Assembly (NCBI GenBank): GCA_041391765.1
Contig: JAWKNJ010000018.1
Location: 1 to 64,000, forward strand
Reading direction: 5' to 3'
Length of the DNA stretch: 64,000 bases
Source of the DNA: SHAN690 sp041391765
GTDB lineage: Bacteria > Bacteroidota > Bacteroidia > Flavobacteriales_G > Salibacteraceae
In this document: piece by piece, positions 42,095 through 52,718 of the stretch
How positions within the stretch are numbered: position 1 is the stretch's first letter
Layout: every line of letters starts with the position of its first letter
Notes under the pieces: model-generated
What the model saw: the letters and a program-made list of their open reading frames with translations, nothing else
Told to the model about the DNA's origin: nothing
Databases searched by the model: none
Program-made: the position numbers and the translations under genes

Positions 42095-42883
42095 ATGGAC
42101 TACAAAGAGGTCAATCGTAAGCTCTGGAACGATAAAGTCGATGCACATGTCGCTTCCGAGTTTTACGATGTGGAAGCATTTATTCAGGGCAAGAATGTGC
42201 TCAATTCAATCGAACTTGATTTGCTAGGCAACATTGCAGGAAAGTCCATCCTTCATCTTCAATGTCACTTCGGACAAGACTCGATTGAGCTGAGCAGAAT
42301 GGGCGCACAAGTCACCGGAGTTGACCTGAGCGATAAGGCCATTGAAAAAGCCAAATGGCTGGCAGAACGGTGTGGAACCCAAACCCGATTTGTGTGTTGT
42401 GATGTTTATGACGCTCCAAGTCATGTTGCCGAAAAGTTCGACATTGTTTTTACCAGCTATGGCACCGTTGGCTGGCTTCCCGATATGGGCAAATGGGCCA
42501 AAGTCATAACCCATTTCCTGAAACCCGGAGGCAAGTTTGTGTTTGCCGAATTTCATCCCGTGGTTTGGATGTTTGACAACAGCTTCACTGAAATCAAGTA
42601 CGGGTATTTCAATAGCGGAATGATCGTAGAGGAAATGGAAGGAACCTACGCAGACCGCAATGCGCCAATCAAGAACAAGGAAATTTCTTGGAATCACACG
42701 ATCAGCGAAGTAATGGATGCTCTGATACAGAATGGGCTACAAATAGAAACAATCCAAGAGTTTGACTATTCCCCCTATGACTGTTTTCAAAACACGGTAA
42801 AGCGCGGTGAGCGCATGTTTCAGATTAAGGGACTGGAGGGAAAGATGCCAATGGTATATGCGCTGCGCGCAGTTAGCAGTTAG
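42095..42883 (+). CDS. Class I SAM-dependent methyltransferase
   Basis: A 262-residue methyltransferase. The frame is open from 41978 but that part overlaps the DUF4286 gene on the other strand; the ATG at 42095 (MDYKEVNRKLWNDKVDAHV) is the normal start. SAM motif I is SILHLQCHFGQDSIELSRMGAQVTGVDLSD in two parts (HLQCHFGQDS and VTGVDLS). FDIVFTSYGTVGWLPD and LKPGGKFVFAEFHP follow. The small-molecule acceptor is unknown. Its stop is 5 bases from that of the convergent glycosyltransferase. Confidence 0.88.
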   Translation: MDYKEVNRKLWNDKVDAHVASEFYDVEAFIQGKNVLNSIELDLLGNIAGKSILHLQCHFGQDSIELSRMGAQVTGVDLSDKAIEKAKWLAERCGTQTRFVCCDVYDAPSHVAEKFDIVFTSYGTVGWLPDMGKWAKVITHFLKPGGKFVFAEFHPVVWMFDNSFTEIKYGYFNSGMIVEEMEGTYADRNAPIKNKEISWNHTISEVMDALIQNGLQIETIQEFDYSPYDCFQNTVKRGERMFQIKGLEGKMPMVYALRAVSS

Positions 42884-42888
42884 CTTGG

Positions 42889-44775
42889 CTATTGCTTTGG
42901 ACGAAGCTTCGGGTCTAGCACGTATGCTTTTTCAAGCCAAGACCGGGCTTCTTCCTCCTTATTCATCCGCTGATAGGTAACTCCAATGAAATAATGATAC
43001 GAGGCATTCTTCGGATCAAGCTGCAATGCCTTTTTAAACCAAGTGATGGCTTCATCGTATTTGCCAATGGTTCCATAGCAGCTTGCCATGTTGCCCATCG
43101 CATCAAAGTAGCGTGGGTCTTGCTCGACAGCCTTTTTGAAATACTCAATTGCTTGATCAAACTTGGCCTTTTCAAACAAGACTGTACCCATGTTGTTTAG
43201 TGTGACCTTATGCGTTGGTTTGGTTTTTAAAATCTCGCGATAAATCTCCTCCGCTTGATCGCGGTAACCAAGGCGTTGATAAGCCAAGCCCAACTCACTT
43301 TGAGCGTCTGTAAAATCCGGATAAATGCGCAAGGCTTCCTTCAAGGCTTTCATCGCTTCTCTGATCCATTTATTTCGCTCTTTTTGATCCTTGTAAAGTA
43401 TTGCCCGCTCCTTCATATAAGCCATTCCGAGGCGATAGTGTGTTCGGGAGCTGTTGGGGCTATTGTGGATATCTGCCTCGTACAATTCAATTGCCGTGTG
43501 CCAGTCCTTATTTCGTGCCATCGTTTTCCCTGAATACAAGAGGAGAATAGCGGCAGTCAATGTGATTGGCAGCACTGCCTTTGCGACAATAAATTGGCCA
43601 TTGGTTTTCAGTGTAGCCCACTTCCAAATCAACCATGCAACGCCTATGCAAAAACCAATGGAGGGTAAAAACAGTAATCTCTCTCCGAAATGGGTTCCGA
43701 TGGTGTAAACCAGGTTTGAATAAAGGGAGAACGTAACGAAATAAAATAGTATTGCAAATGACCAAGTTGCTTTCGCTTTGAGGCCTTTCCAAGCCAACCA
43801 TATCATCACACCATAAACAACAAGGGACATCCAGAAGAAAGGATCGCTCACTCCTACTATGGGTATTTGATAGCGACTGTAGTCATGCGCAAGTGGATGT
43901 GGTATAACCAACTTCCAGACATACATGCCGCATATTTTGACTGCTGTCGCGAACCAGTCCAGATCATGAGGGCGGGACAAAATGTTGTCCATTCCCGCCA
44001 CGACCTTTTCACCTGATAATCCGCCCAAAACCGAGAATCGAATCCCCATGTAAATGACCAACGGAACAAACAGCCAGGCCATGGTCACAAGTGACTTTTT
44101 CCAATCTAACTCCGAGAAAAAGTAAACCGCAAGCGGAACAATGGGAATCAGTGTAACCACGCTTTCCTTGGACGTAAGTGCCAAGAAAAATGAAACAAGG
44201 GCTAATGGAATCCATAGACTAAAAATTTGAACACCATTTTTCCATAGGGCAATTAGGGCGATGGAAGAAAATAGTACCGCCAGCAGCTCATCAGCACTTT
44301 TGATGTTTGCCACAACTTCAGTGTGGATAGGGTGCGCTACAAACAGTGCGGTAGCTAACAATGCCAAAATATACTTCGACCTCCCAAACCAATTGACCAA
44401 CAAGAAAAACAGAGCAACAATGCAAAACACATAGAGCAATACATTGGTAATGTGAGCCGGTCGTGGATTATTTGGCCAGTGTTCCCACTGCCAGGCAAAT
44501 AGTGTAAGAACCAATGGGCGATACAAGCTCCCCGGTTCTGACCAATAACCATAACGGTAGTTCGTTTTCCAAATCAGCGGGATGCTTTCGGTACCCTTTT
44601 TAACAACGCTGTTTTCAGTGATGGCTGAAAGGTCATCGAGTACATAGGCGTTATCAAACGTATTAACATTCAAAACCAACGCAAAAAGTCCGAGTAGGAC
44701 AGCTATAATCCACAGTTTCTTGCTTGAAACATTGGGTTCGCTAATCGACTTTTTTTCTGCCTTCTTGCCTTTCAT
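42889..44775 (-). CDS. TMTC-like membrane O-glycosyltransferase with C-terminal TPRs
   Basis: A 628-residue protein. About 11 membrane helices occupy residues 22-420; the first loop after helix 1 carries FDNAYVLDDLSAI and later HPIHTEVVANIKSADELLA, both typical of TMTC/DUF1736-type GT-C enzymes that transfer mannose from dolichyl/polyprenyl phosphate. Residues 435-628 contain at least five tetratricopeptide repeats (SRTHYRLGMAYMKERAIL, AQSELGLAYQRLGYRDQAEEIY, NMGTVLFEKAKFDQAIEYF, MGNMASCYGTIGKYDEAITWF), facing the periplasm. Target proteins unknown; secreted T9SS proteins are a reasonable guess in this phylum. Confidence 0.86.
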   Translation of the reverse strand: MKGKKAEKKSISEPNVSSKKLWIIAVLLGLFALVLNVNTFDNAYVLDDLSAITENSVVKKGTESIPLIWKTNYRYGYWSEPGSLYRPLVLTLFAWQWEHWPNNPRPAHITNVLLYVFCIVALFFLLVNWFGRSKYILALLATALFVAHPIHTEVVANIKSADELLAVLFSSIALIALWKNGVQIFSLWIPLALVSFFLALTSKESVVTLIPIVPLAVYFFSELDWKKSLVTMAWLFVPLVIYMGIRFSVLGGLSGEKVVAGMDNILSRPHDLDWFATAVKICGMYVWKLVIPHPLAHDYSRYQIPIVGVSDPFFWMSLVVYGVMIWLAWKGLKAKATWSFAILFYFVTFSLYSNLVYTIGTHFGERLLFLPSIGFCIGVAWLIWKWATLKTNGQFIVAKAVLPITLTAAILLLYSGKTMARNKDWHTAIELYEADIHNSPNSSRTHYRLGMAYMKERAILYKDQKERNKWIREAMKALKEALRIYPDFTDAQSELGLAYQRLGYRDQAEEIYREILKTKPTHKVTLNNMGTVLFEKAKFDQAIEYFKKAVEQDPRYFDAMGNMASCYGTIGKYDEAITWFKKALQLDPKNASYHYFIGVTYQRMNKEEEARSWLEKAYVLDPKLRPKQ

Positions 44776-44805
44776 TCACGGCCGAAAATAACAATTGGGG
44801 TCGCT

Positions 44806-47800
44806 CTATCGGATAACTACCGAATGGTTTGAAACTGAACCGTTCGAAATCAATTGGAGCATATATGTTCCGGAAGGTAAATGTCCAAGCTCAAGTTGCT
44901 GTGAGGAAGTGGAATTGATGGACTGAACACGAACCAATTGTCCCATGGCATCAACTATTCGAACTTCTCCGCTCCAATCTGTTTGACCAAAATTGATGGT
45001 AAATCGACCATCGTTCGGATTAGGATAAATAAGTATAGCGCCCTTATCTTTTGGATCGATTTCCACTACTTCAATATGAGAATACTCAAATGAGCCATCC
45101 ATGTCTACTGACTTCAGTCTGTAATATGATCGTCCCAAATACGGACTGTCATCTGCAATGAAATATTGCAATGTGGAGTTACTGTTTCCCGCGGCACCCA
45201 ACCTACCGAGGTATTCCCAGCCAGTTTGATCGGTGCTGCGTTCCACATCAAAATAGTCTGAGTTTACTTCAGAAGCGGTTCGCCACTCACACCATACGTT
45301 CCCATGCATCAACCGTGCCTTAAACTCTAACAATTCTACCGGAAGTATAACCGAGTTATTACCCACCGTATAGGCCATAGTACCTCCAGTTACCGAACTC
45401 ATGTCATTGAATTGAACAAAGTTGACACCGTCTTCAGTGTCCATCGAATCAGGAAACAACTCGGTTGAGCCCGCAATTCCCAATGGAGTCAAGTCACCGG
45501 TGGCAGGATCAAAATCGCCTGAGGTCATCATAAACCAACGCCTACCTGAAACAAACAAAGTTCCATTTGCATTGGCTGCATTCCATGCATTGGCAACAGC
45601 TTCCATGGTGTCTGCATCATTGGGGTCATAGTAATAGCGAATATTTATACCACCATTTAAGCTACCACTGGTGATGCTGATATTCCAATAACGACCCATG
45701 ACAAATGTGGCATCACCGTTTCCAGCATCCGTGCTTCTGTAAACACCTGGCTCAGTATCAGGATCAACGCTCACGGTCAATGAAACCTCCGCAGTAAACT
45801 CATTCGTGTTTCCTCCTACCGGCATGTGTTCAATTGCAAACAACAGCTCCGTTGGATCGGAAGGATTGTAATAATATGTCCAGGGACTTTGTTGGCACAC
45901 GTAGCCAGCCAGGGTTGTTGAGTCTATCGCTGTCAACGTTGCTGCCCCTCCGGTGCATGGAGCTTCCCTCCAATCCCGCTCGGATGGACCTGCATCCTGA
46001 TCTGGGTGTGACAACGGAGTCAAACCACCATTCGTTGGATCTCGACTCAAGGTATCATTGTCATATCCATCCAACAAGCCATCGCCATCCACATCCGTTG
46101 TGCCTCCCGAAACTCCAGTGTTTGCCGGGCTACCCGAATCTGCAGACCCATTTCCATCTGAGTCATGTCCCTCAATGGCATCTGTTTCAGCATCATCATC
46201 TGAATTGGTATCCGTGTAGTCAGGATTACCAGTTCCTTCAGTATTCACGGGTGTAACATATGTTCCACCATTGTCAGGATCATATGAATCATCAATACCG
46301 TCCCGATCTGTATCAGTTCCAGTGGGTGCCGAATAGAACTGTGTAGCCATGGCTTCTGTGTTGTCCACGATTCCGTCATCGTCAGAATCAATGTCTAGGA
46401 AATCTGCAGGACCCTGAGAGTCAGTGTTTGGCAATGAGAGTGGAGTACCACCGGTTACTTCTCCTCCTCCACTGCCACTGTTGATGTTGTCAATAGCATC
46501 AAAAAGGCCATCATTGTCTGCGTCAACCATGGTACTCGCATCTCCAGGAGTCGCGTAATCTACCTCACCGTCCATATCTGCGTCCGTGCCTCCTGCCTCA
46601 ATGATGTCTACAATTCCATCGTTGTCGCTGTCCTTATCCAAGTGATTTGGAATGCCATCCAGGTCTTGATCATATACATCAGGAATACCATCTGCATTGG
46701 CATCCGTATAGCTCGTTGTAGATCCATCACCTCCGTTACCATCATCAGTTGTATCCAACCAGTTGGGAATACCGTCACCATCTTCATCACCGCTTGGAAC
46801 GTTACCTCCGGCTTCAGACGCATCCGGAATACCGTCATTGTCATCGTCCAAATCAACATTGTCTGCTACCCCATCTTTGTCCGTGTCATTCGCCTCTCTC
46901 CAGTCTCGCTCTGCAGTAAGATCCGCTGTTGTAATGTCCGGAAAATCACCTGCCGTTTGACCATTGTTGGTTGGGTTTGTGGTCGCGTTCGGACCCACCA
47001 AATCATCAAAATTATCATCCAAACCATCGCCATCGGCATCTGAGTTGGATGGACTAATGTTAACCATGTAATCACCGTCTGTGTCCCAGGCTTCAAGTAT
47101 GTCTAGCAGCCCATCATCATCAGAATCAGTGTCCAGGTAGTCGGGTGTCCCATCACCATCCGTATCCACAGGAATTAAACCCGTTGTAGCTCCCTCAAAA
47201 GCATTGTCCAAGCCATCAGCATCAGCATCTATTCCAACAGGCTGAGTTGATGCAGTAGAGATTTGAGCCTCAATGTTGTCCACGATTCCATCATCGTCTG
47301 AATCGATATCATAAGGATTTGCTAAACCATCCCCATCAGTGTCAGTTGCATTGCTGTTCGGTGAACCAAAAGCTCCATCGTTACTGTCTGCGCTGTCTAA
47401 AATTCCATCGCCATCCGCATCTGATGCTCCGTCCACAATACCATCACTGTTTGCGTCCGTTCCCGTTCCACCGATATTCTCTCTAAAATCTGGTATACCA
47501 TCATTGTCAGAGTCAATGTCAATATGATTAGCCAATCCATCGTTATCACTATCTGCTGGCACGCTACCCGCTGACCCGAAGGCTGCATCGTTATTATCTG
47601 CACTGTCTAAAATTCCATCGCCATCCGCATCAGCCGCGCCATCAACTACACCATCATTATTAGCATCAGTTCCAGTCGCATTAGTGTCTTCGGCCAAGTC
47701 AGGAATTCCATCATTGTCACTGTCAAGATCATTCGCATCTGCAATTCCATCGCCATCGGTGTCGGTTGGAATGGATCCGGCAGAACCAAAAGCAGCATCA

Positions 47801-50800
47801 TTGCTATCAGCACTGTCTAAAATTCCATCACCATCTGCATCAGCTGCACCATCCACCACTCCATCGTTGTTTGCATCGGTTCCGGTTCCATCCGGATTTT
47901 CTGCTAAATCGGTAATACCATCATTATCTGAGTCCAAGTCAATGGCATTTGCCAAACCATCACCATCTGTGTCAGTCGGGTTGCTATTCGGTGACCCCAG
48001 AGCCCCATCGTTGCTATCTGCGCTATCCAAGATTCCGTCACCGTCTGCATCAGATGCACCATCGACCACTCCATCGTTGTTAGCATCCGTTCCTGTTCCC
48101 GCAGGGTTTTCAGAAAAATCGGTTAACCCATCGTTGTCTGAGTCCAAATCTTGAGAATCAGGAACTCCGTCTCCGTCAGTATCAGTTACAGAACTGGAAG
48201 GGGACCCAAAGGCCGCGTCATCGCTGTCCGCGCTATCCAAGATTCCATCCCCGTCCGCATCTGAAGCTCCATCAACAATCCCATCGTTGTTGGCATCCAC
48301 GCCTGTTCCATCAGGGTTCTCAGCCAAGTCGGTAATACCGTCATTATCCGAATCCAGATCAATGGCATTGGCGATTCCATCTCCATCCGCATCCGCTGGC
48401 GCTGTTCCTGGCGAACCGCGCAACGCATCATCACTGTCAGCGCTGTCTAGAATACCATCCATGTCGCTGTCTGATGAGCCATCAACAACACCATCATTGT
48501 TGGAATCAACCCCTGATCCGTTGGTATTCTCGGCTAAATCCGTAATTCCATCATTGTCCGAATCTAAATCCTGAGAATCCGGAATTCCGTCTCCGTCCGT
48601 ATCAGTGATCGCGCTGCCTGCTGACCCAACAACCGTGTCATCACTGTCTGCGCTTGTCAAAACACCATCTCCATCGGCATCTGAATTACCATCAACGACT
48701 CCATCATTGTTGGCATCCACTCCACTCCCGTCAGGATTCTCGGCCAAATCCGTGATTCCATCGTTGTCTGAATCCAAGTCAATGTGATTGGGTATTCCAT
48801 CACCATCAATGTCGAATATGTCCGGAATTCCATTTCCATCAGCATCTGTATAGTCGGTGGTCGAACCATCACCACCATTTCCATCATCGACAGTATCCAG
48901 CCAGTTAGGATACTCATCTCCGTCCTCATTACCATTAGGGTCAGCGCCACCGGATTCATCAACGTCCAGAATGCCATCGTTGTCATCGTCATAGTCAAGG
49001 TGATCCGCAACGCCATCTCCGTCTGTGTCATTTGGATCTCGCCAGTCTCTATCAGCTCCTGGATTGTGAACATCAGGGTGATCGGCAGGATCTAATCCAC
49101 TATTGGTGGCATCGGTACTGGCAGTGTTGTTATCCCAACCATCATACAGTCCGTCACCGTCAGCATCGGTAGTCCCGCCCGAAACTCCAATTCCTGCAGG
49201 ACTACTGGCATCCGGGAATCCATCACCATCCATGTCATGGCCCTCTATGAGATCAGGATAGGTGTCATCGTCAGAGTCAATATCCACATAATCATCATCT
49301 CCATCATTGTCAGTATCAACAGGGCTAGTGTAGGTGCCTCCATTCGATGGATCGTATGCGTTATCGATTCCATCGCCATCAGTATCAGAACCTGAAGGCG
49401 CGATATACGATGAAGTGGCTTGTGCCTCTGTGTTGTCAACAATACCATCGTTATCCGAGTCAATATCAAGGAAGTTTGGCAATAGATCATCATCTGAGTT
49501 TCCGGTTGTATATGAATCCGGTGCACCATCATTATTCGCATCCGCACCGGTTAAGACCAGAGCGTTAGCAGTATTCTCGGATGTCCCATCATTCCCAACA
49601 TCCCCATCAACTCCGTCAGCAAATCCATCGCCATCGGTATCGGTGGCATTTCCATCAATTAAACCATCCGTGTTGGCATCAGTTCCACCTGCTTCAATAA
49701 CATCCGTAATGCCATCAGCATCGCTATCCAGATCGTAAAATGAAGGAAGTCCATCTCCATCCGAATCATCTTCCACTATTGAGTCGGGCCTTCCGTCCCC
49801 ATTGTTATCCGCCCCGGAAGCGTGAAGTGCATTATCTGAATTTGCACCATCAGAGTCATCGCCAAGAACTAAAACGTTTGTTGGGTCACCATCCACAAAG
49901 TCATTGAACCCGTCACCATCAACGTCAAGGTAATTATCGGCTATACCATCACCATTAGCATCCGTTCCCCCGGCCTCAACCACATCGGGTATACCATCGT
50001 TATCTGAATCTAAATCCAAATAATCTAATACCCCGTCACCATCGTAATCATTACCCGGATATGATTCCGGGATTCCATCATTATTGCCATCTGCACCAGT
50101 AACTATTATGGGATCGCCATTTAGACACACTTGGTACACATTATAAGAGACGTGACCGACTCCTCCAGCGCTCACGGTAACTGCATCAATGTCAAAATCA
50201 TCCCCGCTTGCAACTTCTCGCATTCGAAGGTACCGAGTTGCTACTTCTGTAGTCATCACAGTATTTTTGAATACTTCGGTATTGTCCGAAGGAGAAACGG
50301 AATTAGTTGAATAACCACTACCGGGCGAGGTTGATTCTTCGACCTGAATGAATGAAGTTCCAGATTCACCTGACCTTTGACGCCACCGAATCGTATAGGT
50401 GGTCCCAATAGGGAAAACCTGACCTAAGTCCAAAACAAGCCTATCACCTTTTTGATAGACCTGAGCAAATGTTCCATTCGGAGCACCATCAACATTAGAC
50501 CCATTGGTAATACCAGATGAAGAAGCAGCAACATATGTTACATATGAATCTGAGCCCACTGCCGTATCAAAATCAATGCTATCCTCGCAGATCAAATAGT
50601 CCAAAACGTCAATAAAGCCGTCATCATCAGCATCAGCGTAGTTATCGATTCTACCATCACCGTTAGCATCTGTGCCTCCCACTTCAATAACATCTGGTAT
50701 GCCATCATTGTCAGAATCGGTATCTAAATAATCTGGAATAGTATCATTATCGGTATCAGGAAGTGGAAGTATGGTTATTGAGGTATTTTCTAAACAACCC

Positions 50801-52698
50801 GGCTGGGGCGAACATGGGGATGAGCCACTAGGACCATCCGTAACGTCTGCGTCATAGATATCAACCAACCCATCTTCATCAATATCAACTGTCGATTCGG
50901 ACTGTCCATCACCATCGACATCGGTCCCGCCCGCTTCAATAATATCGGGTATACCATCATTGTCTGAATCCAAATCCAAATGGCTCGGGATACCGTCACC
51001 GTCTGGGTCGAAATTCGAGCAAATCTTATCTACGCCTAAGGTGAAGCTGCCGCAATATGGGAAATCCGCATCCTGAAAATTAGCGTAACCATCACCATCC
51101 AAATCCCCGGTCGGATTTGGCAGTCCATCCGTTGCACAGGACCATCCATTCACCCCGTCAAAATAGTCTAAGCAGAAATTTGCGTCCAAATAGTCAAGGG
51201 TATCATCCTGATCATGATCTCCTGAATAAATTTCTGCGATATCCGGAATACCGTCACGATCGTCATCTATGTCACAAACACCAGGGATTGGATCGTTATC
51301 CACATTCGCCCGATAGTTCACGTTCTCAATAGGAATATACAATCCAAAAGTTCCTCCATTCGAACCATCCCCAGATGCATTCCTGAAACCATCTAAGTGC
51401 TGACCACCTGTACCTCCAATAGCGCCAAATGTAACGTTGCCAGGAAGCGTTGGGAGCGAGTATAGCAACACTCCTCCTCCTCCTCCTCCTCCAGGTCCGT
51501 GATAAATATTAGTGTTCAAATCCTGACCATCTCCTCCGTTTGCAGAAACCGTCAAATTGCCTTGTATGCTAATGACGTTCAGAAGGACACAACCTCCGCC
51601 ACCGCCCCCTCCTCCGCCATCAGGAGCACCCACAGGAACTACGGCAGTTGGGGATGTGCCATCGGCTAAAATTGAGAACCCGTTACCGACCAACGTGTCG
51701 ACAAACAAAATAACGATGCCTCCACCATCAGTAGATGTTGATGGGTTATTCGTTGTTACAAACCCGGCACCTCCGGCACCTCCTAAGAACAACTTGTCTT
51801 GCAAAAAATAGGTTTGAAGAGAAACCCCTCCCAGCCCACCAGCAACAGCTCCACTCACATCACACCAACGTTTACCGCCAACACCTCCCGCACCATAACT
51901 CGAGCCACCTCCTCCTCCGCTATCTCCTGAAATTCCCGAGCCACCTCCGTTTGCTCTTGGAGCCCTGCCTCGATTGACTGAAGTATTATCCGCAACAATT
52001 CCCTCTCCCTTGGTATAGCTCTGCGTGGCGGTCGATGCCAGAGTGTAGGCGGTTGATGGCGTAATTGAGCAGTTATCAGGGGTTCCATTTACGAGCATTT
52101 GCGATCCTTGAAAACCGGTACCGATAACATCAATGTTCGCATTCAAGATCAGCTTTTTTGCCACTAATGCGACCACTCCACCAACGCCAGTTGCCTCGTC
52201 CCAAATGGGCGCAGTTAATGTTCCAGTAACTGTAACCGTCTCATTTCCATAGTTCGGAATTCGAATGACTTGAACTTGTCCGGTCTCATCATAATCCTTA
52301 ATCAAACTAAATCGAGGTATGATGAAATCCGAAGCGGCAATCACGGTATCGATAATGAAAAATTCATAATTACCCGCATTTCCTATGCTTGTGATCTGAC
52401 CTCCGGAAGAGGTATTAGTAGTATTAATAGAGGCCCCCTTCATTTGAATGATCAGAACCCTATCTCCAATCTCAAAGGCTGATGCGTCTGCTACCTCAAT
52501 TGTATCCCGACAAGTCGGATCACAGTCCGAACAATTTGGCTGAATAACGTTCAAAACATTCGTTTGTTCGTTGATTGTTCCAGATATATTGACCTGAGAT
52601 TTTAGACACACTGGTGACAATAACAGCGTAGCTAGCGCTATTACATTCCTCAATGATTGTAACCAACAGAATTGGCCTTTTTGGGTTAGTCTATGCAT
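44806..52698 (-). CDS. Giant T9SS protein with thrombospondin type 3 repeats (about 2630 aa)
   Basis: The ATG at 52698 (MHRLTQKGQFCWLQSLRN) is used; a TTG five codons upstream is unlikely. Signal peptide ends before QVNISGT. A glycine-rich N-terminal domain (about 50-500, with GGGGGGG runs) precedes a long region of thrombospondin type 3 calcium-binding motifs (DTDGDGIPDSQDLDSDNDG and relatives), well over a hundred DxDxDG loops from about 500 to 2200. A jelly-roll-like segment interrupts it (TYTIRWRQRSGESGTSF). The end has a beta sandwich, a VELLEFKARLMHGNVWCEW segment and a T9SS type A domain (IYPNPNDGRFTINF, LPSGTYMLQLI). Calcium probably rigidifies it as a surface adhesin or spacer. Confidence 0.9.
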   Translation of the reverse strand: MHRLTQKGQFCWLQSLRNVIALATLLLSPVCLKSQVNISGTINEQTNVLNVIQPNCSDCDPTCRDTIEVADASAFEIGDRVLIIQMKGASINTTNTSSGGQITSIGNAGNYEFFIIDTVIAASDFIIPRFSLIKDYDETGQVQVIRIPNYGNETVTVTGTLTAPIWDEATGVGGVVALVAKKLILNANIDVIGTGFQGSQMLVNGTPDNCSITPSTAYTLASTATQSYTKGEGIVADNTSVNRGRAPRANGGGSGISGDSGGGGGSSYGAGGVGGKRWCDVSGAVAGGLGGVSLQTYFLQDKLFLGGAGGAGFVTTNNPSTSTDGGGIVILFVDTLVGNGFSILADGTSPTAVVPVGAPDGGGGGGGGGCVLLNVISIQGNLTVSANGGDGQDLNTNIYHGPGGGGGGGVLLYSLPTLPGNVTFGAIGGTGGQHLDGFRNASGDGSNGGTFGLYIPIENVNYRANVDNDPIPGVCDIDDDRDGIPDIAEIYSGDHDQDDTLDYLDANFCLDYFDGVNGWSCATDGLPNPTGDLDGDGYANFQDADFPYCGSFTLGVDKICSNFDPDGDGIPSHLDLDSDNDGIPDIIEAGGTDVDGDGQSESTVDIDEDGLVDIYDADVTDGPSGSSPCSPQPGCLENTSITILPLPDTDNDTIPDYLDTDSDNDGIPDVIEVGGTDANGDGRIDNYADADDDGFIDVLDYLICEDSIDFDTAVGSDSYVTYVAASSSGITNGSNVDGAPNGTFAQVYQKGDRLVLDLGQVFPIGTTYTIRWRQRSGESGTSFIQVEESTSPGSGYSTNSVSPSDNTEVFKNTVMTTEVATRYLRMREVASGDDFDIDAVTVSAGGVGHVSYNVYQVCLNGDPIIVTGADGNNDGIPESYPGNDYDGDGVLDYLDLDSDNDGIPDVVEAGGTDANGDGIADNYLDVDGDGFNDFVDGDPTNVLVLGDDSDGANSDNALHASGADNNGDGRPDSIVEDDSDGDGLPSFYDLDSDADGITDVIEAGGTDANTDGLIDGNATDTDGDGFADGVDGDVGNDGTSENTANALVLTGADANNDGAPDSYTTGNSDDDLLPNFLDIDSDNDGIVDNTEAQATSSYIAPSGSDTDGDGIDNAYDPSNGGTYTSPVDTDNDGDDDYVDIDSDDDTYPDLIEGHDMDGDGFPDASSPAGIGVSGGTTDADGDGLYDGWDNNTASTDATNSGLDPADHPDVHNPGADRDWRDPNDTDGDGVADHLDYDDDNDGILDVDESGGADPNGNEDGDEYPNWLDTVDDGNGGDGSTTDYTDADGNGIPDIFDIDGDGIPNHIDLDSDNDGITDLAENPDGSGVDANNDGVVDGNSDADGDGVLTSADSDDTVVGSAGSAITDTDGDGIPDSQDLDSDNDGITDLAENTNGSGVDSNNDGVVDGSSDSDMDGILDSADSDDALRGSPGTAPADADGDGIANAIDLDSDNDGITDLAENPDGTGVDANNDGIVDGASDADGDGILDSADSDDAAFGSPSSSVTDTDGDGVPDSQDLDSDNDGLTDFSENPAGTGTDANNDGVVDGASDADGDGILDSADSNDGALGSPNSNPTDTDGDGLANAIDLDSDNDGITDLAENPDGTGTDANNDGVVDGAADADGDGILDSADSNDAAFGSAGSIPTDTDGDGIADANDLDSDNDGIPDLAEDTNATGTDANNDGVVDGAADADGDGILDSADNNDAAFGSAGSVPADSDNDGLANHIDIDSDNDGIPDFRENIGGTGTDANSDGIVDGASDADGDGILDSADSNDGAFGSPNSNATDTDGDGLANPYDIDSDDDGIVDNIEAQISTASTQPVGIDADADGLDNAFEGATTGLIPVDTDGDGTPDYLDTDSDDDGLLDILEAWDTDGDYMVNISPSNSDADGDGLDDNFDDLVGPNATTNPTNNGQTAGDFPDITTADLTAERDWREANDTDKDGVADNVDLDDDNDGIPDASEAGGNVPSGDEDGDGIPNWLDTTDDGNGGDGSTTSYTDANADGIPDVYDQDLDGIPNHLDKDSDNDGIVDIIEAGGTDADMDGEVDYATPGDASTMVDADNDGLFDAIDNINSGSGGGEVTGGTPLSLPNTDSQGPADFLDIDSDDDGIVDNTEAMATQFYSAPTGTDTDRDGIDDSYDPDNGGTYVTPVNTEGTGNPDYTDTNSDDDAETDAIEGHDSDGNGSADSGSPANTGVSGGTTDVDGDGLLDGYDNDTLSRDPTNGGLTPLSHPDQDAGPSERDWREAPCTGGAATLTAIDSTTLAGYVCQQSPWTYYYNPSDPTELLFAIEHMPVGGNTNEFTAEVSLTVSVDPDTEPGVYRSTDAGNGDATFVMGRYWNISITSGSLNGGINIRYYYDPNDADTMEAVANAWNAANANGTLFVSGRRWFMMTSGDFDPATGDLTPLGIAGSTELFPDSMDTEDGVNFVQFNDMSSVTGGTMAYTVGNNSVILPVELLEFKARLMHGNVWCEWRTASEVNSDYFDVERSTDQTGWEYLGRLGAAGNSNSTLQYFIADDSPYLGRSYYRLKSVDMDGSFEYSHIEVVEIDPKDKGAILIYPNPNDGRFTINFGQTDWSGEVRIVDAMGQLVRVQSINSTSSQQLELGHLPSGTYMLQLISNGSVSNHSVVIR
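47388..48860 (-). repeat. Seven tandem 210-nt (70-residue) repeats in the giant T9SS gene
   Basis: The coding block for DGDGILDSADSxDxxxGS recurs at about 47388, 47597, 47807, 48018, 48228, 48438 and 48648, a period of 210 nt. Each unit carries one TSP3 array with LDSDNDGITDLAEN and GTDANNDGVVDGASDA. Copies are clearly related but differ at many third positions. Such repeats can expand or contract by recombination, and a shorter or longer form is possible in other strains. Confidence 0.8.
51472..51492. repeat. TCC microsatellite encoding poly-glycine
   Basis: Seven TCC units, which read as GGA codons on the minus strand, encode a glycine run in the N-terminal domain of the giant protein; a second, more mixed run occurs at about 51592-51616. 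Both keep the frame when whole triplets change in number. Confidence 0.6.
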
Positions 52699-52718
52699 GA
52701 ACTCCGTAGACAAAGGGG

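Noticed and set aside
47388..48860. Regular repeats that could be taken for a CRISPR array
   Set aside because: The period is 210 nt, the repeats are coding and in frame throughout, and no cas genes are nearby.
44900..51900. Many long open frames on the plus strand and in other minus frames across the giant gene, including Ser/Pro-rich and Met-rich frames
   Set aside because: They are shadows created by the repetitive Asp/Gly codons of the TSP3 repeats; none has a plausible start, signal or family.
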